Below are positions 12,420-23,500 of a stretch of 64,000 bases of DNA, piece after piece. This DNA comes from Aphelocoma coerulescens (taxonomy: Eukaryota; Chordata; Aves; Passeriformes; Corvidae). The position numbers were made by a program, and so were the translations under genes. Numbering within the stretch: position 1 is the first letter of the stretch; each line of letters starts with the position of its first letter. The stretch covers positions 1,073,501 through 1,137,500 of the forward strand of contig NW_027183981.1 in the NCBI RefSeq assembly GCF_041296385.1. The letters are read 5' to 3'. The notes beneath the pieces are model-generated. The model was given only the letters and a program-made list of their open reading frames with translations, was not told the origin of the DNA and ran no database searches.

Positions 12420-14864
12420 ATGGCCCGCTCGCCGCCGCCCCGCTCCGCGCCCCCCGGCCGGGGCTGGGCCCCCCCGCCGCCCCCGCACCGCCTGCGCTCC
12501 CTGGCGCGCGCGTGGCTGGACGAGGACGCGCCCTGGCCGGACGCCGCCGTGGCGGCCGCGGGGGACGCCGCGACCCGCGCGCAGCTGCTCAGCAAGGGCG
12601 GGGGGGGCTCGGGGGGCGTCCTGGCGGGGGCCCCCTTCGCCGAGGCCGTTTTCGGGGTGTCGGGGTGCCGGGTCACCTGGCGGGTGCCCGAGGGGGCGGC
12701 GCTGCCCCCCGGGCGGGCGCTGGTGGCCGAGGTGGAGGGTCCGGCCGCGGGGGTGCTGGGCGGGGAGAGGGTCGCCCTCAATATTTTGGGGCGCTGCAGC
12801 GGGGTGGCCTCGATGGCCGCGAGGGCCGTGGGGGTGGCCCGGGCACAGGGCTGGGCGGGGGTCGTGGGGGGCACCCGGAAAACCACGCCCGGCTTCCGCT
12901 TGGCGGAGAAATACGCGCTGGGGGTGGGGGGCGCCGACCCCCACCGGGGAGGTCTGGGGGGACTCCTCCTGCTCAAGGACAATCACCGAGCGCTGGCAGC
13001 GGCAGCGGGGGGGCTCGAGCAGGTGGGGACGCCGAAACTGGGGGGGGCGGTGGGGGGGGGCCTTGAGTTGGGGGCTTCTGGGTGTGGGGGGACTCCAGAA
13101 TGTGGGCGGTCATGGCGGCAGGACCCCTGGAGTGTGGGGTGCGAGGCGGGGGAACCCCGAGACTGGGGGGGCAGGGCCCCAGTTTGCGGGGGAGATTGGT
13201 GGGGGGGCACCCTTGAATTGGCGGGTTCTGGGCGGCAGGCGTGACAACCCCAAATTTGGGGGTCTTGGGTGGGGGGAACACGAGGTTTGGAGGAAATGGG
13301 GGGTTTTGGTGGAGGGGGCTCGATTTTGGGGGGAGTGATGGCTTGGGGTAGCCCAAATTTCGAGGGTGATGGGGAAGCACCAATACTTGAAGGGGGTACC
13401 AATTTTGGGACAGACCCTTGGATTGGGGTATTCTGGGGGTGGACTGATGTGGGAGGACCCAGTTTGGGATGCATGGGGAGGGTCCCTGTTTGGGAGGGAA
13501 GTTGGGGGGTAACCCCTGAATGGGGGTGGGCCCTGTGTTGGGGAACCCTAAATTTGGGTGTTTGTAGGTGGGGCAACCCCAGTTTTGGGGTCGGGGGATG
13601 CCCTTGAATTGGGGGGATCTGGGGAGAGGACCCCAATTTGAGGGATCAATGTGGGGGGGCGATGGGGGGGACCCCAATTTTAAGTCAATTAGTGCTCCCC
13701 CCCCCCATTTTACCCCACCCCGTATTGGGTCTGAGGGATTGGGCGTCGCTCTGGTGTTCCCCCTGACCCCCTCTTCCCCAGATGATCTGGGGGGTGCGCC
13801 GGGCCGGGGGCTTCACCCGCCGCTTGGGGGTCGAGTGCTCGAGCGCGGCTGAGGCGCTGGCGGCCGCGGGGGCGGGGGCTGACATCGTCCTGCTGGACAA
13901 CCTGGCCCCGCAGGTAAGCCCCAAAATCCGGTGGGGGGCGGGGGAAACAATGGGGAGACCCCAGGTGTGAGGCTGGACCCCAAAAATGGGAGGTTGGATT
14001 TTCAAAATGGGGATAAACCCCACAAATGGGGCACAGCTCTCCAAAAAAAGGTGGCTAATGCCATAGATTTGACCTCTGCCCCTACCAAGTGAGCTCCCAA
14101 AATCTGGGAGGGGCCCCTAAGAATGGGAGGACCCCCCAGGTGTGAGGCTGGACTAGTAAAATGGGAATCTGCTGTAAATGTGGGACAGCCCCAAAGATAA
14201 GTGCCGGAATGCCAGGTTTGGGGGGTCAAAGGGTTGGGTAATCCCAATTTGGGGGGGTTTGGGTGGAGGGACCCTTGACTTGAGGCGTTTAGGTGGGGGG
14301 ACTGCAATTTTCCGGAGTTCTGGGTTGGGGAGACCCCAATTTGGGTGGTCAGTGGGTTGGAGAGCCCAAATTTGGGGTTGTTCTGGAGGTCAGTGGGTGG
14401 CTGGGGCACCCAACTGGGCAGATGTTGGGTGGCAAACCCCCAGTTTTGTGGGGTTTCTGGTTTAAGGCGGATAACCCTTGATTTGGAGAGTTTGGGGGTG
14501 GACCCCCAATTCTGGAGGTCAGCGGGTGGAGTAATCCCTGAATTGGTGGTTTCTTATGGGGGGGGACTCAAATCAGGCAGATTTGGGCAGAGAAATCCCA
14601 ATTTGGCGGGGGATTCTCCCCTGCACCCCCTGCAGTTTTGGGGAGGGGTGCTCCCTGCTAACAGGGTGTTCTCCCCAGGAGCTGCACGCGGCGGCGGCGC
14701 AGGTCAAGGCCGCTCACCCCGGGGTGACCGTGGAGGCCAGCGGGGGAATCGTTTTGGGGACCCTCCCCCAATTCTTGGGGCCCCACATCGACGTGGTGTC
14801 CATGGGGTGTCTGACCCACAGCGCCCCAGCTCTGGACTTCGCACTGAGGGTGCTGGAACCCTAA
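12420..14864 (+). CDS. QPRT: Quinolinate phosphoribosyltransferase (nicotinate-nucleotide pyrophosphorylase, carboxylating)
   Basis: Three coding exons, 12420-13022, 13782-13913 and 14679-14864 (TAA), all phase 0, give 306 aa (human is 297). The enzyme condenses quinolinate with PRPP to nicotinate mononucleotide and CO2, the committed step from tryptophan/kynurenine into NAD+, in the cytosol. Visible family signatures are GERVALNILGRCSGVAS, GTRKTTPGFRLAEKYAL (phosphate/quinolinate site) and LLKDNH in exon 1; LGVECSSAAEAL and DIVLLDN in exon 2; and VEASGGI plus HIDVVSMG in exon 3, which form the type II PRTase barrel. The start has an in-frame upstream acceptor 12 bases away and an unusual Pro-rich N-terminus (residues 3-25). 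Introns are long G-rich or C-rich repeats. No frame breaks are seen; it is likely functional. Confidence 0.95.
13030..13780 (+). repeat. G-rich intron array in QPRT
   Basis: Intron between coding exons 1 and 2, built of imperfect 'gggggaccccaatttggg' units of about 25-35 bp. The next intron (13914-14678) is of the same kind ('ggagaccccaatttgggtggt'). Strand asymmetry (G-rich on the coding strand) is strong. Confidence 0.75.
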
Positions 14865-14869
14865 AATCC

Positions 14870-15330
14870 ATCCCAGGACCCCCAAAACCCACCCTGGAAC
14901 CGCCAAATATGTCCTGGGCACCCCCAAAATCCACCCTTGGAAGCCTCAAACCCCAGGCTGGGAGTCACCAGCCGCAGCCCCGGTGAGGAGGACTGGGAAG
15001 CCCAGCGCTGGGTCCTCCCAGTCACCAGTGCCTGAGAGACCCCACTCCCAGTGGCCCACCCCCATCCTGGGAACCCCAAATCTACATCCTGGGGTCTCCA
15101 AGGTTCTCCCAGCACATCCCCCACTAGGGAGGGACCCCCCCAAGCCGCTCCGGACCCCCAATCTGGCAGTGGGTCCCTCCAGCCGCCAGGTGGCGCCACC
15201 ACCCAAGATGCCAAACCCCCCCTGAAGACGCCAAAGCTCGAGCTGGGCTCCCTCCGACCCCCTCCCCCACCGAAGGGAGATCCCAAACCCACCCTGGGGT
15301 CCCCCACACCCCTTTTCTCTCTGTGCCCCC
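14870..15330 (+). other. QPRT 3' UTR, low complexity
   Basis: C-rich, imperfectly repeated sequence from the QPRT stop to the poly(A) signal. No other feature is seen. Confidence 0.55.
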
Positions 15331-15331
15331 A

Positions 15332-15337
15332 AATAAA
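15332..15337 (+). terminator. Poly(A) signal of QPRT
   Basis: AATAAA 468 bases after the QPRT stop codon, followed by a T-rich/GT stretch (15358-15372) that suits a cleavage downstream element. Confidence 0.65.
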
Positions 15338-15359
15338 GCCCTCCCCTACACATCTCCCC

Positions 15360-17000
15360 AGTTTTATCGGGGTGTCACCCCCCAAAATCCACCATCGAGT
15401 GCAAAACCAGCTGCTTTATGACCAACAAAACAGGGGGTAGTGATCACCGACCCACTGACCCCCTACTCCAAACCAGCGCCAGTTCTGCTGGTCGGGACCA
15501 GGATCGGCCTTTTGCAGACACCCCCAGCTCCTCCCTGAGAAACTGGAATGAAAAATAGAAATCCCTCGGTTTAGGGTGGAAACTGGTGCCTGGGGAATGA
15601 GCTCTCAAGACAAGAGGTTGACGGTCCCAACCCCCAGTCTGAGGATCCCAACCTCCAGTTTGAGAGGCCAAAACCCCAGGTGGGGGGGCAAGATCTCAGT
15701 TTGAGGATCCCAAACCCTGGGATGTCATGAGAGTGTCCAGGACAGGGCAGGGGGCATACTGGGTTTCCCAGCCCAATCCTGGGAAAGACAGAGCTGGAAT
15801 TCCAGTGCCAAGTGCTGAAAGCCAAAGAGGAGCAGCTGGCAAGGGACAGAGAGGGGCTGGAGGAGGCCTGGCAGGAGCTGGGGCTGGAGGAGGAGCCATG
15901 CGGCTCATGTGGTAGCAAGAGAAGGAGATTCCAAGGGCAGTGAAGCACCTGTACTGCAATTCCCAGCTGTGCAAGGCATGGAGCAGAGCTGGAGCTCCAC
16001 ATCCCTTCCAGATCCTACTCTTGTCCCAGGAAGGAGACAAGGGAAGCCCAGAGGAGCAGCACTGGCCCTGACTCCCCTCCCCAGCTGCTATTCCCCAGTG
16101 CTGATCCCATGGGATGGCCACTGTCACATCCCATGCAGCAGGGTCCATAGAAGAGCAGCTCTGCCTGCTTCCTTCACCCCCCACACCTGATGCGCTGGTG
16201 CCAGGGCCCAGCTCCCCTATGGAATGTCCAACCTGTTTCCTCCCTGGAAGGGTTCTACTGGTCTCTTGGTACCATCACCCCTTTCCCAAGACCCCTCCCA
16301 GCTTTCTGGGCACAGCCACACAAGCTCCTGTTCCCCATTTCTCACTGGGGGCACCTTCCCCAAGGACCCTCTGCTTCCCTCGCATCCCCAGCACAAGCCA
16401 GGGCACCCCAGAGCCCCTCAGGGTGTAGGTGGACCCCAAGGCACCCCAGGGTGTGGGTGGAGTGCACATGAAGCACAAACACCCAAAATCAAGCGGGGCT
16501 GACTGCAAGGGAAAGCTTTCCAGGGGTGCAGGGTAGATCCAAGAGCTCCCAGGATCCGTGGGATGTGAGCCATCCCACAGCTTGTCCCTGGAGCAAGAGC
16601 TGTTCCCAGTTCTGCCCCAGGGACTCAGCTGGCAGCTCCCCAGGAGTGGGTGACACCCCATACTGTGCATTCCCAGGAAGTTATGGACAAGGTTTATGGG
16701 GAAGCCCCTTCCACTGGGTCACGGAGTGCAGGAGGGATGCCCCGGTTTTCCAAATGCCTAATGGGAGGCTGGGAGCAGCTGGATCCAACCCCAGCCCCAG
16801 GCAGGATCAGGTGTTTTGTCCGGATCACGCCTCTGGGCTGGCTGGAACGTCCCGGGCTCAGCCAGAGACCTGCGAGAAGCACAAAACATTCCAGGTTTAG
16901 GGCCAGCCTGGCCAGAGGTGCCAGTTCCCTCCTGCGCACTCCCACCCGGAGCTGCAGCAGCCCAGCTGCGCAGGCGGAACGTGCACAGCTCAGCCGGCAC
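15360..17000. other. No assigned gene; possible coiled-coil exon remnant at 15770-15930
   Basis: From about 15770 the + strand frame reads a Glu/Lys/Leu-rich heptad-like stretch (around LKAKEEQLARDREGLEEAW) and stops at about 15951. A pyrimidine-poor AG precedes it. It looks like a remnant of a coiled-coil exon, family unknown. The rest of the stretch (16.0-17.0 kb) shows nothing I can name. Confidence 0.25.
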
Positions 17001-17960
17001 ACGGGGGCTCAGGGACGCCCCCAGTCAACGCCCCCACGTGCACCTGGCCACCAACTGCCAAACCATGGCATTCGGGCGAGGTGAGAGCCCCTCCTGGACA
17101 CAAAACGCACGACTCGGCCCGCAACTGCACCTGTCCCACGCGGCGATGGGGCAGATCCCAACCCGGGCCCCCCCTCTCCTCAAGCCGGGTGCAGGTCTGG
17201 CACGGGGACTCGATCCCACAATCGGAAAAAGCTCCCCTGCCGGAGGGATCGGGAGCTTCCCGGGCCTCAGAGTAATTCTAGAGCTAAAGCGGTGAGAGAC
17301 ATCAGCTCCGCTCAGATAATACATGCCAGCGCTCATCCCGGGCCCGGGAAGTGCCTCCTCCGGCCCTCCCAGCCGAGCGCCGCTGTTGGCAGCGCGGGAC
17401 GCTCCCTCCGGCCGCAGCCGTGCCCCGGCAGCGCAGCCCTTGGCACGGCGCTGGAGCCAGCGCCGCCGGCCGCAGCCAAAGCCCCCCCGCCGCCGCCCCG
17501 GCACGGCCCTTCCCGCGGCCCCGGCTCGGCGGCGCCGGCAGCGGCCTCACGATCCTCCCGCCGCCGCCTCCCCGGCCCGGCCGCTCCGCTCTGGGCCGCG
17601 CCGTTCCGGCAGCGCCGCGCTCGGGGCAGCGGCTGCGGCACCGCGCCCTTGGAGCGGCCCCTTCCACAGCCCCGGCACCGGCACCCGCGGGGGCTCTGCC
17701 CGGGGGGCTCCGTGCCCGGGGGGCTCCGTGCCCGGGGGGCTCCGTGCCCGCGGGCCCCGCCGCTCCCCGCCCACGGCCCCTGCCAGCAACGAGACGCCCC
17801 GCGACCCCTCCCGGCCTCCCCACCTGCGCCCCGGGCCCGTCCCGCACCACGCGGCCGCTCCCGCCGCCGCTTCCGCTGCAAGGGACACCCGCCCGCGGCG
17901 GGCCGGGAGGAGCTGCCGCCGCGATCCGCCCACATCCGCCGCCAACGCCTCGCACCCCCA
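17000..17960. promoter_or_regulatory. CpG island
   Basis: Dense CpG-rich, GC-very-rich sequence with CGG/GCC runs and GC boxes. No exon is clear on either strand, and the overlapping Arg/Pro/Ala-rich frames are compositional. It should be an active promoter region of a gene whose body I cannot see here, or a promoter left behind next to the LTR that begins at 17.98 kb. Confidence 0.55.
17698..17752 (+). repeat. 16-bp tandem repeat in the CpG island
   Basis: Three and a half copies of CCCGGGGGGCTCCGTG in a row. Confidence 0.85.
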
Positions 17961-17980
17961 CCGCCCTCCGTTCCCACCCG

Positions 17981-18967
17981 TGAGAGACCCAAACATTGTG
18001 CTTAATGGCTTAAACTTTGCTCTGAAGGACTTTTTGCCCGTTACGGCAAAACTCTATGAAGATGCTGCGACCACCGAAGCCCACCCCTCCCTGAGGATGC
18101 CTCCTCAGGGGAACTTCGGCTGTGAGTTACGCCGCCTAAGGGCACCTGAGATAACAGAAAGGTGACACTTGTTCAATTATCTCAGGCCTAGAGAGAAGTA
18201 AACAAGGCTGAGGGAGAAGAAAGCATTCCCCAGAAAGCCAAACCCAGCAACTGTCCTGAAAATCAGCTCTGGTTGCGTTTGGGGTGGCAGAGGCCATGAC
18301 CCACAGACCCAGTTTGCCGAGGTTTGCACATGCTCCCTCCCAGCCAAAGGGTTGGAGGAGAGGTTTTCGGTGTCTGCCACAACTTCTGGTGAGAGGCAGT
18401 GAACACCCATCCTCCTTTACACAAAACGGCTCACTTGTAAAAAACCCCACCCCAGGAAGGCCACACACATGGGACATTCACATGAGGAGCAGCTGAAGAG
18501 GGGTCAGAAACCATCAAAGACCCCCAGAGCTCCTCAGACTCATTTCCTGAGGCCTTCCACCAGAGCACTGCATGTGATGCAACAGATCCAGAGCCTGTTG
18601 CGAGAGACGGTGTCAAACTTGCTGCCCCCGGCCTCGCTTCCCCGGAGGTACCTGGGCATTCCCACATGGCCAAAACGTATATTAATCCACTGAACTCATG
18701 GGGGGACCCTCACCACCCAGATGACCAGATGGAAAGGAACAACGGGATGCCCTTGGGATCTGTGGAGTGGTGAGATTTTTTACTTCATCTACCTCTTGTC
18801 ACTCACTTTTCCTCCTCCACCTCACTTTCTATTCCTCCCCCGCTGTCCCTCTCTCTGTCTCTCATTTACTGTTAAATAAAATCCATACTATTGACTTTGG
18901 CTTATGGTCTCAATTGTCCCTCAGTTCAGGCAGAGGCATCTCTCCAAAAATTTTAATAAGCGGATCG
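17981..18967 (+). mobile_element. Solo LTR of an endogenous retrovirus (approximate ends)
   Basis: Retroviral LTR layout on the + strand. A promoter-like upstream part is followed by TTAAATAAAATCC (poly(A) signal at about 18873-18880), then 'ctattgactttggcttatggtctcaattgtccctca' sequence and an end near 'aataagcggatcgtagca'. There is no internal retroviral coding sequence next to it. Both borders are judged by eye, and no clear target-site duplication was found. Confidence 0.6.
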
Positions 18968-18999
18968 TAGCACCATCCCCTGCTGCTGCTGCCAGGGAG

Positions 19000-20205
19000 A
19001 GCAGTCGGGAGTCCTTGCCCTGCCCCAGCCTGGGATCCCTCCCACGGCAGACAGTTCTCCACCAACTTCTCCAGAGTGGGTCCCTTTCCTCGGGCTGCTC
19101 CGAGTGCAGAGGGACCTCCTCAGCACCTCTGATAGGAAACAGCTTTGCCAGCTTCCCAAAGAACAGAACCTGTTCTTGATATCCAACCTAACCCTCCCTG
19201 GCACAGCTCCAGCCGTTCCCTTGGGTCCTGTCCCTGGTCCCAGAGAGCAGAGATCGGAGCTGCCCCTCAGGAGGAAGTTTCCAGGGCACTGCTGACTCAG
19301 ATCCAACTGGCCATGGTCCAGGATGGCTGAGCTTTCCACAGTCTGTCCGTACATCCTGGCTTGCCCCATCCCAGGGGCAGAATCCATTGCTTGTGTTTGT
19401 TGGGCTCCACATGGTTGGTGATTGTCCATTTCTCTCCCCTATGTCCAGATCTCTCCAAGGGCCTTCAGGCCTTCCAGAGAGGCAACAGCTCTTCCCATTT
19501 TGTATCGGCTGTGAATTGCTCCGTGTCCCTTTCAGTCCTGTGTCCAAGTCATTTATGGAGAGGTTGAGCAGCACAGGGCCAAAGATGGAGCACCAAATAT
19601 TACCACAGGCCTCATTCCTATGGTATATCACTGTGTCCTGCAGCCATAGGGAGGAGGAGGAGAGAAGATCCAGCAGGCAGGAATTGTGCAGCAAGATTGA
19701 TTCATTTAATTATTTTACAAACTCTTCAATAGACTTTTTCTTCATAGTCTAACTGGACAAAGGACCAGCCACCCCTTGGGGGTGATTGGCTAAAATCCTA
19801 AAACATCCATTGTCAAAATATTTTTCTACTGTACCATAAACAAGACTTTTCAAGGTTGCACGTGGTTTGGTTGTTTACATTCCCTGCTACCTCTTCTGTG
19901 AGAGAGAAAAGTCTCTCATGGACTTAGAAAATAGCAAGAAAATCCTCGCTAGCAGCATTTTTGTACCTACACCCTGCAGAACCCCACTAGTGACCAGTGC
20001 CAGCCCGATTCTACCCTAGTCACTGTCACCCCTTGTGCCTGACCCGTGAGCCTGTTGTCACCCATCACAAGGCGTGTTTATCCAGCTGGGGCCGGACAGT
20101 TTGTCCTGAAGGATCCTGGGAGAGACAGTCTGGAAGGCTTTGCTGGAATCCTAAGAGATTCCATCATCTGGCTTCCCTTGATGAATCAGGAGGGTCCCCT
20201 TGTCT
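19000..20205 (-). mobile_element. Antisense CR1 LINE, split by an LTR
   Basis: Reverse-strand CR1 in two halves, about 19000-19591 and 19972-20205. In the reverse frame the reverse-transcriptase segment GPVLLNLSINDLD is visible at about 19550-19590. The second half begins 'ccctgcagaaccccactagtgacc', which continues the first half ('gccaaagatggagc'). The 19.60-19.97 kb LTR therefore interrupts a once-continuous CR1. Confidence 0.75.
19600..19971 (-). mobile_element. Short LTR, copy 1 of a three-copy family
   Basis: About 370 bp, nearly identical to 32311-32687 and similar to 39262-39591. On the minus strand it starts TGTAGGTACAAAAATGC and carries AATAAATGAATCAATC-type poly(A) signal sequence. 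It sits inside the antisense CR1. No internal genes, so a solo LTR. Confidence 0.75.
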
Positions 20206-20556
20206 TAAAAGGAAATTGACAAGCTATTATTTAAACAGAAAACTAACTTTATTTACAGAACTATAGTTGGCTTGCCAGCCATAATCCTTAGGACAAAGTG
20301 GTATCCAGGCTCAATGACACCTGTATGACCCTTCAGACATAAAGTACTGACCAAGTCTGGGGCTGTGGTTGGACCCAGCCGCACCCAGAGTCCTGTCTGA
20401 GAAGAACCTTAGGAAGTCAGGGAGTCCTTTCTGCACCTTGTGAATCAGCGGGAGGGTATCCCTGATCAGTCGTGCCTGAATGTCCCAGTCTGGGCACAAC
20501 AGGCCCCCAGCTCAGCGGTGCCAGCGCCACAGATTGTGTAGGGACTGTCCCAGTGT

Positions 20557-23500
20557 TCACTGCTCCTTCAGAGTCCTCAGGTTCAAGGTGATCTGAGCTG
20601 CCAGGCAACAGATGAATTCACACTCATCTTTCTCCAAGGCCTGAAGTTCTGTGACCAAAACAGCTGAGATGAGTTCCTGTGTTTGCAGAGAGCCCCCCAC
20701 TCCCCCAGCCCTCACTCCCCACTCACCACTGAAAACCAGAGCAGGCAGCTCCTTGCTTTGGTCCTTGAGATGCCATGCGATGGACCCCAGCATGCTCCCA
20801 GAAACCAGGGACCACCAGTAGCCTGGATGTGGCACTGGGCAAGGGCTGGGGGGGACAGGGACTGGCCAAAGTGGGACCCTGGGCTGGGGCTCACCGATGA
20901 ACCTGATGGTCCCGTCGTGCACGCATTCCTGAGGGTCCCTCAGGTACTGCAGGCTCTGATAAAGGTATTGATGCTGTCCTTCTCCATCTGGAGAGACCAT
21001 AAAGGTGTGGACATTGTCACAGACCCTCCAGGTGGCTGAAGCAGCCCCTCCTGCCAGCACCTCCATTACCAAGAGCCCTCCTCCCTCCCGCTGGGTGCAG
21101 AGAGGGGAGATGGGCCTGGAGAAGAGCCTCTGGGGCTCTGTTCTGGAGCCAGGAACAGGGGTGCACCTCCAGGCTGTGGGCTGTCCTCCCCAGGCCCAGC
21201 TGCACAGCCCATGGCCCAGCACAGTCCCTGGGGTGCATCCTCACCAAGCAGTCGGCCATCCTCCAGGGCTGCCATGTCTTCACCACAGCTCCTTCCTCTT
21301 GAGGAGCTCTGTGATAGCAAGGAGGGATTTCCTGGAGGCCTGTGGGACAGCAGAAGCTGGGAGATGGCTCCAGGGCCTGAGAAAGGTGACCTGGGGTGAC
21401 TCTGCCTTTAGGAAGCTGGGACATGCCCCTGCCAAAGCATCTGGGAAGGGCTCCTCAGTACAGGGTTTGAGGCTCAAATCCCTGGCCTCTAACACCTTTG
21501 TGGACACACCTGTCCACGCCTCAGTGGTCCTGGGCTGGTGCCAAGCCCTGCTGGAGTAGGCAGGGGAGGTGGTGGAAATGGCTGTGCCAGCCGGTCTGGC
21601 CCTGCTAGCGACCCTTCCTGGGGCTGTGCTGGGGGAGCACTGCCCGATGTGCAGGAGCCCCGAGGGTGTCAGCCACTGCCCTCTGTGTCAGTGCTCAGCC
21701 CTGACATCAGTACCTGGCCCACTTTGGGGACCTTGTCATTCATGTGGAGGATGAGCTGGACCAGGACACTGTGCACGTAGTTCTTCATCCACTTCTCCTT
21801 CCCCACCACTATCCTCATCAGGCCGCTGAAGGAGCGTATGCAGCGCTCCTGCACCCAGCCTTCCTCCTGGAAGGAACGAGGAGAGCTTCAGAAGCAGCAG
21901 CTACCTGCCCACAGTGAGGAGGGATGTGACAGCAGCTGAGGTGAGGGGCCATGTCCCGGGGTGTATTGGTTTTGCTTGGCCTGGTTTTGGTAGCAGGGGG
22001 GCCACAGAGGTGGCTCCTGTGAGAAGCTCCTGGAAGTTTCCACCATGTCCAGCAGCGCCAATTCCTGATGGCTCTGAAGATGGACTTGCTGCTGGCCAAA
22101 ACTGGGCCAATGAGAGAGGCTGGTAACGCCTCTGTGATGACATATTTAAGAAGAAAATCAAAACAAAGTCACAAGAGATTTTGGATTCTAGAAGAGGAGG
22201 AGGTGAGAACATGTGAGGGAAAACAACATGGTGAGACCAAGGTCAGTGAAGAAGGAGGGGGAGGAGGTGCTCCAGGTGCCAAAGGCAAGGTTCCTCTGCA
22301 GGCCGTGGTGAAGACCATGGGGAAGCAGCTGTGCCCCTGCAGCCCATGGGTCCACAGGGGATGCAGAGATCCACCCGCAGCCAATGGGAGAGGTGCTCAC
22401 ACTGGGCTGGGTGGGTGCCTGGAGGAGGCTGTGATGCAGTGGAAGACCCGGTGCAGAGAGAGGGCCCTTGATTCCAGGCTGGAGCAGCCTGTCCTTGGAG
22501 GGCTGCACCCCGTGGAAAGAGACCCATGGCGCAGCAGTTTTGGGAGGACTGTGTGCCCGTGGGAGGGACTCACGCTGCAGTGGGTGCGGTAGGACTGCTG
22601 CTCGTGAGAGTGGACTCACGTCGGAGAGGTTCACGGAGAACTGTCTCCCGTGGGAGGGAGCCCACGGTACCACAGGGAAAGGACTCCTCTCCTGGAGCAG
22701 TAGAAGAAAATTGTGGTGATGGACTGACCACAAATCCCCATGCCCAGTCTCCCTGCGCTGTCGGTGGGAAGGAGGGAGGGGCTGGGGGGGAAAAGGTGTT
22801 TTTAAGGGTGTATTTTATTTCTCATTATCCTCCTCTGAAGGATATTTCTGTTATCAATAAATTCACTTTGCAACTTAAGTTGAGCCTGCTCACCTTGAAG
22901 TGTTTTCTCCCAGTCTGTATCTCACTCGTGAAGTATTTGTGAATTTTCTTTTTTCCTTTTCCTTCCTCTGCCCAGCTGTGGCAGAAGAGGGTGAGTGAGC
23001 GGCTCTCGTGGGTGCCTGGTGCTGGGCCAGTGTCAAACCATGACATGGGGTCAGATGCCAGAGTGGGAGAAGCAGGCCTGGAATCCATCCCAGGAGAGCC
23101 CAGGGGAGCGGAGCTTGCTCTGAGTGCTGCTGTTATAGCCGGGTGCCCCTCTCAGGGCTTGGGCTCCACATTGGCCTCACCTCATCGAAGTAGGACCAGA
23201 GTGCCTTCACCAGGTCCACAGCAATGGAACTGGCCTCAGTCCTCTTCAAATGCCTCATCACATCCCAGACGACCATCAGGGCCTTCATCACCAGAGACAC
23301 GTAGTCCTGCCCCAACAGGTTCACCAGGTCTGGCAGGAGAACCTTCATTTTTCTCACCTGCACAAAAGACAGTTTCCATTTTGTGAGAAAGTCCATGCCT
23401 GGACCACTCCCCAGGCAGCCACCAGGCCCTGCCAGTCAGGGAGGGTGTTTGGAGCAGTGACCCCATGTCCTGACTCCTTGCCCAGGGCCTCAAAGCCTGG

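Noticed and set aside
12225..12986. Minus-strand 253-codon frame
   Set aside because: Antisense shadow of QPRT exon 1.
17302..18165. Arg/Pro/Ala-rich frames of over 200 codons on both strands
   Set aside because: Compositional frames in a CpG island; no domain.
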